From positions 222,633 to 286,632 of the forward strand of contig NMRA01000466.1 of assembly GCA_002633005.1 (NCBI GenBank): 64,000 nt of DNA, in the 5' to 3' direction. The stretch is from Phoronis australis. Taxonomy: Eukaryota; Phoronida; Phoronidae. Position numbers and translations under genes: made by a program. Positions within the stretch are counted from its first letter, which is position 1; every line of letters starts with the position of its first letter. Below, piece after piece: positions 13,525 to 24,572 of the stretch. A model generated the notes under the pieces. It was not told the origin of the DNA. It ran no database searches and was given only the letters and a program-made list of their open reading frames with translations.

Positions 13525-16190
13525 GGTAAACGCCTTTACAAAAATGAACTTAAATTTTTCGCTGTAAACTTAAGTTTTTGGCGAAAAAATTTGAAAATAA
13601 CTTAAGGTTTAGAGGAAAAACTTAAGTTCTTCCGAAAAACCTAAGTTTTTAAAAGAAACTTAAGTTTTTAAAACTTAAGTTTTTCGCCAAAAACTTTCAG
13701 CACAATGTTAAGTTTTTCAGTGAACTTAAGTTTTTCAGAAAACTTAAAATTTTCTAGGTGTAAAACTTAAGTTTTCACAAATAAACTTTCAGTAATAAGT
13801 AAGTTTCAAGTAATAAATTAAGTTTTCATGAAAACTTAATTTTTTTGTACTAACAAAACTTAACTTTGTTCTGATAACTTAAGTTCATCACAAAACTTAA
13901 GTTTTTGTAATTTTAAAAACTTAAGCTTTCCTGACTTCTTAAGTTTTTCGCAAACTTTAGTTTTTCCACTTATAGAAACTTAAGTTTTCCTGACTTCTTA
14001 AGTTTTTCAGAAAACTGGAGTTTTTTCAATTGTGGAAAACTTGAAATTTATAAAAACTCTAAGGTATCTATGTGATGAAAATTTACGTTTTCAAGTTTTT
14101 AAAATTTGAATATTGTGAGACATTTAATTTTTGGTTCGAAAATTTTCCCATTCCAACAAAAAATTATTGTTTGCTCATGCAAAACCCATCATCTCATAAA
14201 AATGTTGCCCGAATATTTCCTTAACATTTATATAGATACTAACCATAAAACGACGAACGTTTAACCAGTACAGAATTAGTGCAATTACGTAATCATTATC
14301 GCAGGTCTTTGTGAATTTAAATGTAGACGAACATCCGGTGACCAACAGCAGTAAGAATGCACCCAATGTTCATCCCCTGAGACACTGACCAGGTCAGTAC
14401 ACTGTAATCAATAGAACTCATGCAATTCTTTAAAAAACGTAGTTATTGTGCAAGTTTCCTTTGTGTTGAGTTGTATTCGTAGGGCAGTTTCCACCGGAAT
14501 TCAACTGTTTGAATTTTATAACCGACAGTCAACTTCGAAGAAAAGTCGTGTGTCGGCTAGCCCGCGACAATGAAGTTTATATTACAACGAGCCACAACCG
14601 GTGCTGTGATTTCCAACAAACGTGTTAAGGTAGGTGTATACACTGATCAAATCTCCAGGTTCCTAACTAAAATGAGTAAAAAGGGAGTTTTAACTAGTTA
14701 GACATGATTCTGAAAGTGACAAAAATCGAAAAAAAATGTTTTTTTGTGGTTCGTTTTTTTAAAAAATCGTATTTTTTAATTTTCAACAAATCCAATTTTA
14801 CCTCGAATTTTTTTTCAAAATGCACAGGGATCATCATCAACTATTTCCTTACGCAATATTCTACTCATCCATACCAAATATATGTACAAAATCATTATGA
14901 TCTTGATTTTGTGGCATTTTTTGTGTGTGAGTTGGGGCAAGCACGCCACTTTTTGTCATTTGGTCACTTTCCGTCTAATAACTAAAAATCTGGTCCATTT
15001 ATCAAAAAACCCTGGCACGCNTGAAAGGCCCTATAGATATGTGTATGAAGTTCAGTAGCTTTAAATTAAAGGAAAAAGAATATTTTTGTGGTCAAAGGTC
15101 TAAGTTTTCTAATTTCCATCTCGTATAACCAGGTTGTACTTAGGGTTACTTTTAGTGAAACTTGTTCGCGCCATGGAGTGTATTGGATTTACTGTTATTA
15201 TGATTGTCAACAAAACGAAACTTTGACTTTTAAATCGCTATCTTTAAGGTTGAAAACAACGATATGTGATTCTAGGCACTATTTATAGCAAAACGATTAT
15301 ACTTAATAAAATCAGATTTGTGGCCATTGTCGATAAACTTTTAGTTACCTGTTACGTTTTATGTTATGCTTTTGTCTCTGTGGATATTCTTGGACTTTGC
15401 ATATTAATTGATTTGTTATTCTTGGTGTCATTGCTGTAAATTTAGTTGAAAAAGTCTGTGCTGTTGAAAGGTAGACTTTTGTTGTAGTCCTTCCTGGCTA
15501 TGTAATCACATATCCTTTGGTTGCGTTTCATGATTTGGTAGTGATTTCTCTGTTTGTACATTCCATTTTGCTCCCTCAGTTATCGGATAATTGTCATAGA
15601 CTGAGAACGATGCAAATATGAATATATTATTAGCCTCATTTAGTTTTCACTGCATTGTATGCATGACACTTGATGAACTGATTTTTGAAATGTTTCTGGT
15701 TTTTAAGATTTTGATATTTCACTTATGTTCACTAATTTTAAGGAGCTAGTGTATCTTTTAGGAATTCCATTTTATTTCCTGCAATTAATCACTGTTAAGG
15801 AAATGTTAATAGAACTCTAGTTTGTTAAATCTTATTAGAATCATTAAATTTGTTACTGCACTCCACTCTTGTTTTAGTGAAAATCGAAATTTTTGAATGC
15901 CTGTCTTATTGAAACTTATTGCTTTTAGAAAACTTCAGTTTTCAAAAGTTAGTTCCTTGAAAACTTATGTTCGAAAAACTTAGTTTTCAAAAACTTAAGT
16001 TTTGATGACTTATGTTTGTCACTAAAAACTTGTTCCAAAAACTTTCTGAAACTTACGTTTTCCAAAAAATTAAGTACTTTGGAACAAGTTTTTTGGAACG
16101 AACTTAATTTTTTATAACTTAAGTTTTCAGAAAACTTAAGTTTTCGAAAAACTTTTTTCGATGAAAACGTAAGTTCATTTTTGTAAGGGC
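13525..16190. mobile_element. 2.7-kb element with inverted terminal arrays of AAACTTAAGTTT
   Basis: Left end CCTTTACAAAAATGAACTTA at ~13532 and right end TAAGTTCATTTTTGTAAGGG at ~16170-16189 are inverted copies with one mismatch. Inside each end lies an array of the palindrome AAACTTAAGTTT and variants (13550-14060 and 15920-16165, the latter inverted). The middle (14060-15920) is unique sequence except for ~430 bp shared with the copy at 23737. No transposase was seen, so it looks non-autonomous. No clear target-site duplication. Confidence 0.68.
14570..14629 (+). CDS. Possible first exon of a D-aminoacyl-tRNA deacylase (DTD)-like protein
   Basis: ATG opens MKFILQRATTGAVISNKRVK, followed directly by a donor (AAG|GTAGGT). 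The pattern MK-x3-QR-x-T-x3-V-x5-V fits the start of DTD1, which hydrolyses D-aminoacyl-tRNAs in the cytosol, but 20 residues are little evidence and no second exon with G-x-G-[IL]-x-V-L-[LV]-G-I was found. The ATG sits at the end of a ~430-bp segment that is repeated at 24180-24572, where the ATG is GTG and the similarity stops. Confidence 0.28.
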
Positions 16191-18540
16191 GTGCGAACTT
16201 TTTTGAATTTGATTTATTATTATATTATCTAGCCACGTAGGAAAAATTAGGTTGTCCCCCAAAGTACACAACAGGATGAACGCTATAAGATTTGGCCCAC
16301 CGACCAATAGGACAAACACCAGAACATCTTACATAGTATTGCATAACAAAATAACACTCACAAGAGCGCTGAATAAGGCAGACCTTTTAATTCAAACAGC
16401 TGCGAATAACACCCGCACCCAATGGTTTTCTATTCAGAATCCTATTCAATACAACTGCTATCGGTCTTTTGTTGTTTTAGATGGGATCTCGCGGTGACGC
16501 AACAGGGCACGAAAAGACAGCTTGCCTATCAACTGACAGGCTTTTTTTGGGTGATTAAACTCGTGTTTTCTTATTTTACTAAGGCCTTGCTAGGACCATC
16601 TGGTTAGCCCAATGGTAAGTTCGGGATACAGTCACGCTTACGCTCACGGCAGTTATCACGATCGATTAACGCCTAACCCTCCGTTCTGTCTCCAGTTACG
16701 GTCACACCTAGCCAGACCAGAGGTGGTCCGGACGAAGTCTAATAATTCAGTGGCTAGATCCCTATTCGGCACCACCTGGACCGACCTGATTTCTTTCCTT
16801 TTTTCTGGTGCTCTTGTCAGGTTTAAGGAAACATGTGACTAAGGAAAAGTAACTGCTGATACATGGACAAACGTCTACTGTAGTAAGCGTTGCTAGGTTC
16901 GGGGAGAAATTCTCTGTTGCAACTTACCCTTGTTACAGTTCGCTTCGCTTTCCCCTAGTTCCTTCAACGGTAGATACGTTGAGGTTTGCGTTTCCGAGCT
17001 CGGCATTTTCGATGTTTTTGAGGTCATCAGATTTTTCGTCTTCCAGACACCTCACCGTTTTGCCTTGGGTGATATTCTCAGAAATTAGCTTCCATAAAAC
17101 CTGGGCAATAGAAAAGTGGTCAAATTAATTCACAGTAGCGTTCCTGTGAGATTAACATGCCGGGGACACAAACAGGACCAGCGCAACATCATCATTGTAT
17201 TCTATCTGTATCAAACACGTATAAAATGTGTTCAAGACTACTCTCCCCTTTGAGTTTGGACTCATCTATTCAGGTAGGTCAACGCCTACCTGCGAATCTA
17301 TATAAGATTTTTCTGATGAATAAAGCAACAGTATTTGTGTCACAAGAGCCTTGTGTTATGCTGGTCTTGGGGTTTTGTTGTGCAAGCTAGCATATTCGCC
17401 GCGTGTGCGACTTTAGTCTGGCACAAAATGAGTCGTAAAGCATAGGCTTTCATTTACGTTCAACAAAAAATTAACAGACAAGTATTTTTAGTTTCTAAAA
17501 TGAAAGTTGTGGAAGTTCAAATGGATTATATAGAAATCAAATAATGAACGAAATTATTAGAAAGGAATGATGAAAGAATCATGTCGTGGATTAATCAAAA
17601 CCATGAACGTTGGGATATTTTTATCATCTAATATTATTATTATTATTATTTCTGAAAAAAAATACATATGGGTTTCAATCTTACGGATAACAAAATGTGT
17701 CTTTAAAAGCTGTGCACTTAACATGTTACAAAGTGTTGAAATATCCAGATGTGACATCCGAATATTATTACTACATACGTCACATGGTGGTAAAGAGGTG
17801 TTATCATCATGGGTATTTGGTTGCATGATACCTGTATGATAAATCTGGGACCGAAAGGGGAACAATGAGTCGTTCAAGCACGCTTATCTCGTTTATTTCA
17901 TTTGAATTCTTCGAGCTAGGACTTTCGAAACCCACGTACGAGATTGGCGACTTCAGTTCCCGCTTGTTGCTATGGGAATTTTGTCAGATCTTGTTTGGCC
18001 AGTCGACTTTACGCTCAGCACCGAGCGCTACATATAGGTTCGCCTAATACGCATGCGTAGATTTTAACTTTAAACAATTGGTTTGCTTTTCAGCAATGAA
18101 AACATTCAGTACATGTATTTTCACTGGTTTCGTTGGGAAATGGTTTGAGTCAAACAAACCTTTCTTTATAATTTCCTACAAAACGTTTTACAAAATTCTG
18201 TGTAAGGAGCATGCACAAGCGTATCCTTCACAACTTCAATATGGTGTGACCTCTTATTTCTACACGTATCTTAAAAGTGTGCAAGAGAATCTACCATGCA
18301 GCACTTCTTATGAGCTGGAATTCTAGGAAATGTATTGCCAATTAAGTTGCATGCGAATGTTTCCCGCCATATGTGCTTTTGAAATGGTGCTGAAGATTTC
18401 TCAGTTAATTTGTTATAAATAAGTCTGAGTCATCTCATATTTCACCCATCACCCATGATGAGTGCTGACGAACCAAGAAAGAGATATGCAACCAAAAAGC
18501 GCATTCTTAAACGACAGAGCAAACAACCCTTAACTTCCGT
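16191..18540. other. No gene recognised
   Basis: Short open frames without similarity. An (ATT)n microsatellite lies at 17629-17650. A tRNA box-A-like word (TAGCCCAATGG, ~16606-16616) has no matching box B. Confidence 0.4.
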
Positions 18541-19194
18541 CAGGTGAACCCGCCTCTATGTGAAATGGACTCAAATGAGGACATTGCAAAGCTCGAAAAA
18601 GCGCTGACTTCGCCCCAGGTTATTAAAAAACTCCGTGATCAACTGTTCCAGCCTGCCCTGAATGAAACAAAGGCCTACTACGAGTCAATCATTAACCAGA
18701 AAGACAAAGAAATACAGCTGCTGAATGAGCAAGTCAACAAATTGTCAATAAATCTAGACAATTTAGTACAATACTCGCGACGTAATATTGTAGTTATATA
18801 TGGAGTCAAAGTAACTGCAAATGAAAAACCTGGAGCCACTGACAACATTGTGATTGACGTGGGACGCAAACTGGGTCTTGAAATTAACTCCCAAGGAACC
18901 AGTAGATCTCAAACTCGGGCCCAAACTACGTAAACATGGAGCTGAAAATTTGTGTCATACAATAGCAGAGCTGCTTTCCTTCACAACAGACGTCAACTAC
19001 GTAAATTGAACTTCCCATACCCAATCTACAACAATGAAAATCTCACGAAACCACGGTCCCTCCTCTACGCCCGCTGTCGCCCCCTCGTATAATCCAAAAC
19101 CGGCTTGGACGCATGACGGTACAGCTGCATAATAACAGGATCAAGCAGGTTTCCTCAGAAAGTGACCTTCTAGTGTTAGGAAACTGCGAAGTTT
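18541..19194 (+). pseudogene. LINE ORF1 remnant (coiled coil plus RRM-type nucleic-acid-binding domain)
   Basis: Frame 18544-18933 begins MNPPLCEMDSNEDIAKLEKA, has a leucine-rich coiled coil (~40-75) and then LDNLVQYSRRNIVVIYGV, the L-E/V-Q-Y-S-R-R-N entry to the RRM-like domain of L2/CR1-type LINE ORF1 proteins. After frame breaks, other frames carry the usual C-terminal pieces: SRSH, LRKLNFPYPIYNNENLTKPR, LLYAR, and a last piece GRMTVQLHNN ... ESDLLVLGN ending at a stop at 19192-19194. Known: ORF1p is an RNA chaperone of the retrotransposon. No reverse transcriptase ORF2 follows, so this is a truncated, dead copy. Confidence 0.66.
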
Positions 19195-20600
19195 AAATTG
19201 TATCCTACTCTCTTGTCCTGTTGTAGTTTATATCCCAATTACTCACTGTCGATATCCCTCATTTTGTTCTCATTATACTTACCCCACTCCCCATGTGTTG
19301 GCATGATCAACTAATATTGTCCTGTCCTTTGAAACCTTTCAGGCTTTCTCCCTTATGTAATACCCACTCAAGTTACATCATTATAATCAGTGGTGGTGTA
19401 CTCTATCCAGGTCCGCAGCGATCACAACACCCTATACTGACCACAGGCAACGACAGTGCAAGGAATTCTTAATCCGAATCTAAAATATTCATGTTTGAGG
19501 GCGTGAATTTTGTTCCTTATTGCCTCTTACGGTTTCCTGGGCACCCTTACCAAAAACGTAGTATAGTTTCTTTGCAACTGCCTACAGACTGTATTAAATG
19601 GTATTTTTGGTGGTTGTGAAAACATGTTTCCCACATTTTATTTTGAATGTGTGAGAGAATAGTACATTGCAAGATATATTCACATAGGATAATGATTCTT
19701 ATATGTGAATTCCTGCCTTAGTGGCTGTCCCTTATATAGTTATTATTTTTTTGAACTGTTGTGTTTCGCAGAAGGTTGATTTTATGGACAACTGCATATC
19801 AAATTGCCGGTCAGGATAAGTTCACACGTCACTGATTTTGTGCGGCATTTCTGTTCGTTCGTGTTATTGACACCTCTTACATGCTATGTTTTTGATTTTA
19901 ATTTTTAGACACTCGCTCTGTTCTCTCTAAGTCAGATGCAGAATCTACAACTTCATGTGATTTTTCTTGTGAGTTTCAAAATGGCTGCCCATGACATTAA
20001 TTGAGTTCTTATTGTTTTATCTTGCCCGTGAAAAAATCACGTTGCGCACGGTCTGTCATCATACTTGAGTTTATAATAAATTTCATTTTAAATTAATCCT
20101 TTCGAAAACTGATGCTCCAATCCGATAACACTGAACACATGAACTGATCAGTCATTACTGGGTGGCCTATAGTGGTAAGCACTTCTAAAACGTGTTACAA
20201 CTAAATTATCCATAGTGAGAGATCATCAATATTTCAGTTTTGTTTTCTTCAGCGTCTTTGAGTGTTGAAACCTTTATTTTTTCACCTTCTTTTGTCCCTA
20301 ATTAATCAGTCATATTTCCTCTGTACATATCTTTAGGTCAATCATTATCACCTTACCTGCCTTATTACGTCTTCAAATAAATATGTGTTTTGTATTCACT
20401 TACAACAGAACTAACTCGTTTCCCAACATTAAATTTTTATGTTGTGTTATCCAACTAAGAGAAAAAGACGATTCTTTCTTCGATACATTTCGTCCGAATA
20501 ACAACCAATTTCTCTCTGTAATATTACCAAGTTCAAACTTCTCCTCGGGTGCGTCCGTTTCGTTGGAACTCATGCTAGTGAATGAGGGCAGTGGTGTAAG
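19195..20600. other. No gene recognised
   Basis: AT-rich sequence between the LINE and Polinton-type remnants. A - strand frame at 20400-20606 starts MSSNETDAPEEKFEL downstream of the integrase piece, but I do not recognise it. Confidence 0.4.
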
Positions 20601-20602
20601 TA

Positions 20603-20990
20603 TCAATTGTTATAGGTGACAAATTGACGCTCGTTAACCCACGAATTGAAGGAGTCGGGATATCCCGCCCACTTCACGAGATATTCAGTCTGCTTTCTTC
20701 TTTGACGCGTTTTGAGAACGCTCTCCTCCTTGTATACAATTATATTGGAAGTTCTTGTTGGTAAAACGTTCCTACGAGTATTTCTCCGTGATCATCCATC
20801 ACTGTGTATGTTGTCGGTGTGCTTGAGACCACTTTATCAATAGTGAAGAATTCTTCCCTTCTTGAAAGGACGTTTTGCCATGCTTATAACAGCCCGGTCA
20901 CCGGTCTTAAATTTCGGTTGAGTCTGTTTCGTATATGATCCGTAAAGGGTCCGCCATACTGTCTGTCAGACGATTGACCGTGGGTTTGTT
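20603..20990 (-). pseudogene. Polinton/adintovirus-type integrase, C-terminal part with chromodomain-like tail (broken)
   Basis: On the - strand, frame pieces read KFKTGDRAVISMAK, then after frame breaks a TIDKV-type segment and finally TEYLVKWAGYPDSFNSWV, ending at a stop (20603-20605). The last is the K-W-x-G-Y-P-x-x-F-N-S-W signature of the chromodomain-like end of Polinton-type retroviral-like integrases. The catalytic DDE core was not found. At least two frame breaks separate the pieces, so it is inactive. Confidence 0.66.
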
Positions 20991-21110
20991 TAAAAGGTAG
21001 CTATGCTTTGAGATTGTGCGTAGAGGGAAAGTAAATATTCAAATCCAGTAATTAATTTATTATATGATAATCCCTAATTAGACAAGTGAAACCTGTTGTT
21101 AATTAAGTAA

Positions 21111-21652
21111 TCAACTACAAAGAAGAGTAACTATGCTAGCGCCCTCTTTAAAGATTACCTCAATCAATCGTTTCCTGAGATCGTCATTCAAGAGATCAGT
21201 GATGTTCGAAAATTCAATGGGTGATCCGTCAATGTAGACACGAACTCGTTCGTCCAAGCTCATTCTCGTATTCTTTTGAATCTTATCCAGCAGCAACTGG
21301 GCCTTATGACGCATAGAGACTGTGACGGAGTAAACAATATCAGCTTCAATTGTTCGTTTCCATCTTCGGCCTGCTTTGATTCCCTTATTTGACTCTGTCG
21401 TGAAAGGTGACAAATCGCCGAAGAATCTGATTATATATTTTCACTTTGTGACTCTCATCAACGTCTTTCCGCTCCACGATTTTTTTGCATGTCTTGTTCC
21501 AACCCACTCAAAGCTTTGACGGGAAGGCTAGGGGGAGATTTGGATGTGGAGAGTGATTCTAATAAGCTAGGGTCAACGAGAGCCATTTTCTTGGCGTACT
21601 CCATTTTACCTTTGACCGAATAACCCGGGAAGAATTGTTCCAGCCAAGCCAT
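21111..21652 (-). pseudogene. Polinton/adintovirus-type structural ORF (KxxLVDP family), frame-broken
   Basis: The - strand frame 21458-21652 has KKMALVDPSLLESL and ends early. Right after an A7 run (near 21485) the family's sequence continues in another frame, and a further piece at 21111-21413 carries SVTVSMRHKAQLLLDKIQ and FSNITDLLNDDLRKR. These three motifs occur in that order in an uncharacterised protein family encoded beside the packaging ATPase in invertebrate Polinton/adintovirus-type elements. Role unknown; probably virion-related by context. Two or more breaks make it non-functional. Confidence 0.55.
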
Positions 21653-21659
21653 CGATGAG

Positions 21660-21972
21660 AGGCGCTAATACTGCTTCAAGAAATCCACCTCGTTGTAAAA
21701 TCTGCGTTTTAGTTTTCAGAGGCGTCTTCTTCACAAGAGTGCTTAGACTTGTTTTGTGTTTACGAAGCTTCGACGTTTGATTGGGGGGTCAGTGGTAGGT
21801 TTCCGTTTAATTCGTTGACTGCTACTTCACAAAGACAGTGGATGAGATCCTTGTCGGCGTGTTTAATTAATGTTTTGACAATACTAGGTTTACACTTGGA
21901 CAGTAGTTTGAGTGTATCCGAATGTCTCCTCAACCTTCTCGAGGGCATCTTACGCGTGCAAAGTCTGGACAT
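21660..21972 (-). pseudogene. Small basic Polinton/adintovirus-type protein with Gly-rich hydrophobic end, frame-broken
   Basis: - strand frame 21760-21972 reads LRRHSDTLKLLSKCKPSIVK, LIHCLCEVAVNELNGNLPLT and stops. Near a C6 run (about 21783-21788) the similarity passes to another frame that has basic repeats and RGGFLEAVLAPLIDGLAG. The order helical basic part, LC-x-x-x-x-N-x-x-x-GN-x-x-LT, basic part, GGFL-x-x-x-L-x-P-L is that of a small protein found just upstream of the KxxLVDP ORF in these elements. A membrane-active or core-protein role has been suggested for similar proteins; that is inference here. Confidence 0.55.
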
Positions 21973-22030
21973 CGACTGACGTAACTCATAGCTTACGGGT
22001 CTATTTCAATTTTTTGGGAAGGTAGGCAAT

Positions 22031-22620
22031 TTACGTTTCATCTGGAAAAACACGCGTCCTCAGCCGCATGTGATGTGGAGTAAATTCTTTTAGATCTACG
22101 AAAAGATAAGCTAAAGGTTCATTGGTAGCATCAGCAAACGCTTCCTGTACGAATCTGGTATTTCCCGGACGCATCTGCTAGGCCAGGTGTACAATTTGTG
22201 TTTTATCCCGTGGGTAGTGCGCGTTTAGACTAATGGTGCGCATCTCATTGTTTTTAGAAAACAAGTTTTGAACTATCAAAACAACATACACGTTTCTATG
22301 GTGAGTGCTTTTAGTAAATAAGTTTGTCACACTTCCATCCATTTCACTCATCAGGTCGTCGATTACCACGAAATGTCGCTTGCGTTTATCGAAACTAGAA
22401 AGTTTGGGCAACCCTTCTACAAAGTTGACGTTGGTCAAATTAGAAAATACATCTTGATATTCGCCGAAACAATACGTCACAGTGTACGGAGGAGTGCATT
22501 ACGCAAAATGCGCATGGTACACTGAGTTTTTCTACTCGATGTTGGACCACTGACAATCATTGTGAACGTGTGAGCGAGTCTCACGTCCATACTGCGCTGT
22601 ATCTCGTGACAGAGTGAACG
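22031..22620 (-). pseudogene. Polinton/adintovirus-type DNA-packaging ATPase (A32-like, FtsK/HerA fold), decayed
   Basis: - strand pieces give the whole domain order. Walker A region MIVSGPTSSRKTQ lies near 22525-22560, with Arg in place of the last Gly of GxxxxGKT. In another frame (22178-22480) follow Walker B HFVVIDDLMSEMD, then STHHRNVYVVLIVQNLF and EMRTISLNAHY. An in-frame TAG at 22178-22180 interrupts it; the frame then continues with FADATNEPLAYLFVDL and MRLRTRVF to a TAA at 22031. PRDKTQ follows LNAHY directly, so a few residues usual at this point appear deleted. Known: this ATPase pumps DNA into capsids. The copy is dead. Confidence 0.75.
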
Positions 22621-22956
22621 ATAGGAGTTACTTACATAAATTTTGTTTGGGTTATACGAACAACAATGGAAACGAGTTCAACACTTGATTTATTTTATCA
22701 TAATCAAATCTTGACTAGCACAGTGTTCAGGTCAGTACAGCGTTACTCAGATATTAAATTTAGTGTCTCTTAGCAGTTCCATTCACCGTCTGCTGTCGTG
22801 CTATGTTACCGCCTCCGTCTTTATCGTCTGCTGGGTCACTTCAAAAGAGTTTTGGCTATCGGTAGCTTTGTCGGTCCAATTCCGAATTTCAAAGTGCCTT
22901 TGTTCTCCGCTCCTTGCGCTGGGTTAAAAACCGGTAGTGTTGGGGGAGCGGTTGCT

Positions 22957-23214
22957 TTACGTTTCTTGGTAGGCACATTGGTTTTTTCTTTGAAGTTTCT
23001 TTAGGACTTCGTTAACGATCTCAATGAATCCCTTGAGTTTCTCGTACATGTATTCATCTTCATTGAGCCTGATTCCTATCTTTGTCGCGAAAAGTATGCC
23101 TGGTCGAGCGTTGTCTTCGTCATAACGTTTAATGTGTAACACTTTACGGCCCTTGAAGTCCTGCACGGTCACAAATATGTTCCTGCCCAGTGGATGCATT
23201 TTAACCAGTTCCAT
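22957..23214 (-). CDS. PC4-like ssDNA-binding protein of the Polinton-type remnant
   Basis: The - strand frame is open from 23361, but the ATG at 23214 (MELVKMHPLGRNIFVTVQDF) is the best start. It fits PC4 (transcriptional coactivator p15): a short lead, then a beta-rich domain with G-x-x-x-F-V-T-V-x-D-F-x-G, LHIKRYDED, then PGIL ... GIRLNEDEY and a closing helix, 85 residues in all. Known: PC4 binds single-stranded and melted DNA. The frame is intact here, but a neighbouring frame past the stop (22955-22860) also looks coding, so the C-terminus may have been shortened by a frameshift. It sits upstream of the ATPase on the same strand. Confidence 0.58.
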   Translation of the reverse strand: MELVKMHPLGRNIFVTVQDFKGRKVLHIKRYDEDNARPGILFATKIGIRLNEDEYMYEKLKGFIEIVNEVLKKLQRKNQCAYQET

Positions 23215-23279
23215 TTTGTGAAAATATCGTCGAATGATTTGGAATAGCGAGACGCTCAATTTACAGGAACTTCTACCCG

Positions 23280-23480
23280 TCGTAGACACGTTGAGACACG
23301 TTTGGGCAGGCCCGAAACACGACATCGCTTGAAATTTTATACACAAATATCGACCAATCATGGGCTAACATTTGAGATCACGTGAGTCTAATCGGTCTAA
23401 ACCGCAAGGGTTACCTCAAACACGTTCGGGCACGTTTGGGCAGACCCGACAAACAAAAACTCTCATTTCGCATTACCTAA
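23280..23480. repeat. Two diverged ~130-bp tandem copies upstream of the PC4-like ORF
   Basis: CACGTTTGGGCAGGCCCGA (23296-23314) recurs as CACGTTTGGGCAGACCCGA (23429-23447), each followed at a similar distance by a TTGACCAATCA-type word. They may be a promoter-region duplication of the remnant element. Confidence 0.5.
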
Positions 23481-23736
23481 ACATTGACCAATCAAATGTT
23501 ATTATTTGCGATACTAACTGTTTTAGACCGGTTTTTCGTTCGCATACTAAAAGGGTTGCGTTTTATCAGTTTCAACATGTCAAATCATCTAACACCGTAG
23601 GTTTAACTGGACCGGTTAGAGAAGGACCTTAATCCAAGGTAAAGATCATTCGTGTAAGACGTCGGTAAACCAGAACGAAGACGAATCGGAAATCACGTGA
23701 CTGCTGACGTGTTCAAGTAGGTGAGGGCTTCCCTTA

Positions 23737-24572
23737 CAAAATAGACTTAACTTTTTTTCGCTGAAAACTTAAGTTTTTGGCGAAAAAAATTAACTTTCTG
23801 GAAAATAACTTAAGTTTTCGTGAAAAACTTAAGTTTTTCAGCACAACGTTAAGTTTTTCAGAAAACTTAAGTTTTCTCAGATATAAAACTTAAGTTTTCA
23901 CAAATAAACTTAAGTTTCAATAATAACTTAAGTTTTCATGAAAACTTGAGTTTTTTGAACTATCAAAACTTAAGTTTTTCTGACTTCTTAAGTTTTTCAG
24001 AAAACCGGAGTTTTTTCATGTGTGGAAAACTTAAGTTTTCTAAAAACTCTAAGTTTTCTATGTGATGAAAATTTACGTTTTCAGGTTTTTAAAATTGTAA
24101 TATTGTGAGATATTTGCATTTTTTTGTTCGAAATTTTCCCATTATTTTCCAGCAAAAAATCGTTCGCTCATGCAAAACCCGTCATCTTAGAAAAATGTTT
24201 CCTTAACATTTAGATAGATACAAACCATAAAACTACGAACTTTTAACCTAGTCAGTACAGAATTAGTGCGATTATGTAATCATTATCACAGGTCTTTGTG
24301 AATTAAATGTAGACGAACATCCGGTGACCAACAGCAGTATAAATGCACCGCAATGTTCATCCCGCGAGACATTACCTGATCAGTACAATGTATCCAATAG
24401 AACTTATGCAATTCTCTAAAAAAACGTAGTTATTATGCAAGTTTCCTTTGTGTTGAGTTGTATTGCTAAGGCAGTTTCCACCGGAAGTCAACTGTTTGTA
24501 TTTATAACCGACAGTCAACTTCGAAGAAAAGTACGTGTGTCGGCCAGCCCGCGACAGTGAAGTTTATATAAC
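23737..24572. mobile_element. Partial second copy of the AAACTTAAGTTT element
   Basis: It begins CCCTTACAAAATAGACTTAA, passes through the same palindrome array (to ~24060) and then a ~430-bp tail nearly identical to 14170-14582. Similarity ends abruptly at 24572, after GAAGTTTATAT. Orientation is the same as the left part of the first copy; the right inverted array is absent. Confidence 0.72.

Larger units (their letters stand above)
20603..23214 (-). mobile_element. Decayed Polinton/adintovirus-type element (partial)
   Basis: Five element-type genes lie in a row on one strand: PC4-like, packaging ATPase, small basic protein, KxxLVDP protein, integrase C-terminus. No polymerase, capsid or protease genes and no terminal inverted repeats were found, so both ends are lost or lie unrecognised. 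Frameshifts fall at homopolymer runs and stops interrupt most genes. Confidence 0.68.

Noticed and set aside
13550-14060. Regularly repeated AAACTTAAGTTT words as a CRISPR array
   Set aside because: Spacing is irregular, spacers are repeat-like, the genome is animal and no cas gene exists.
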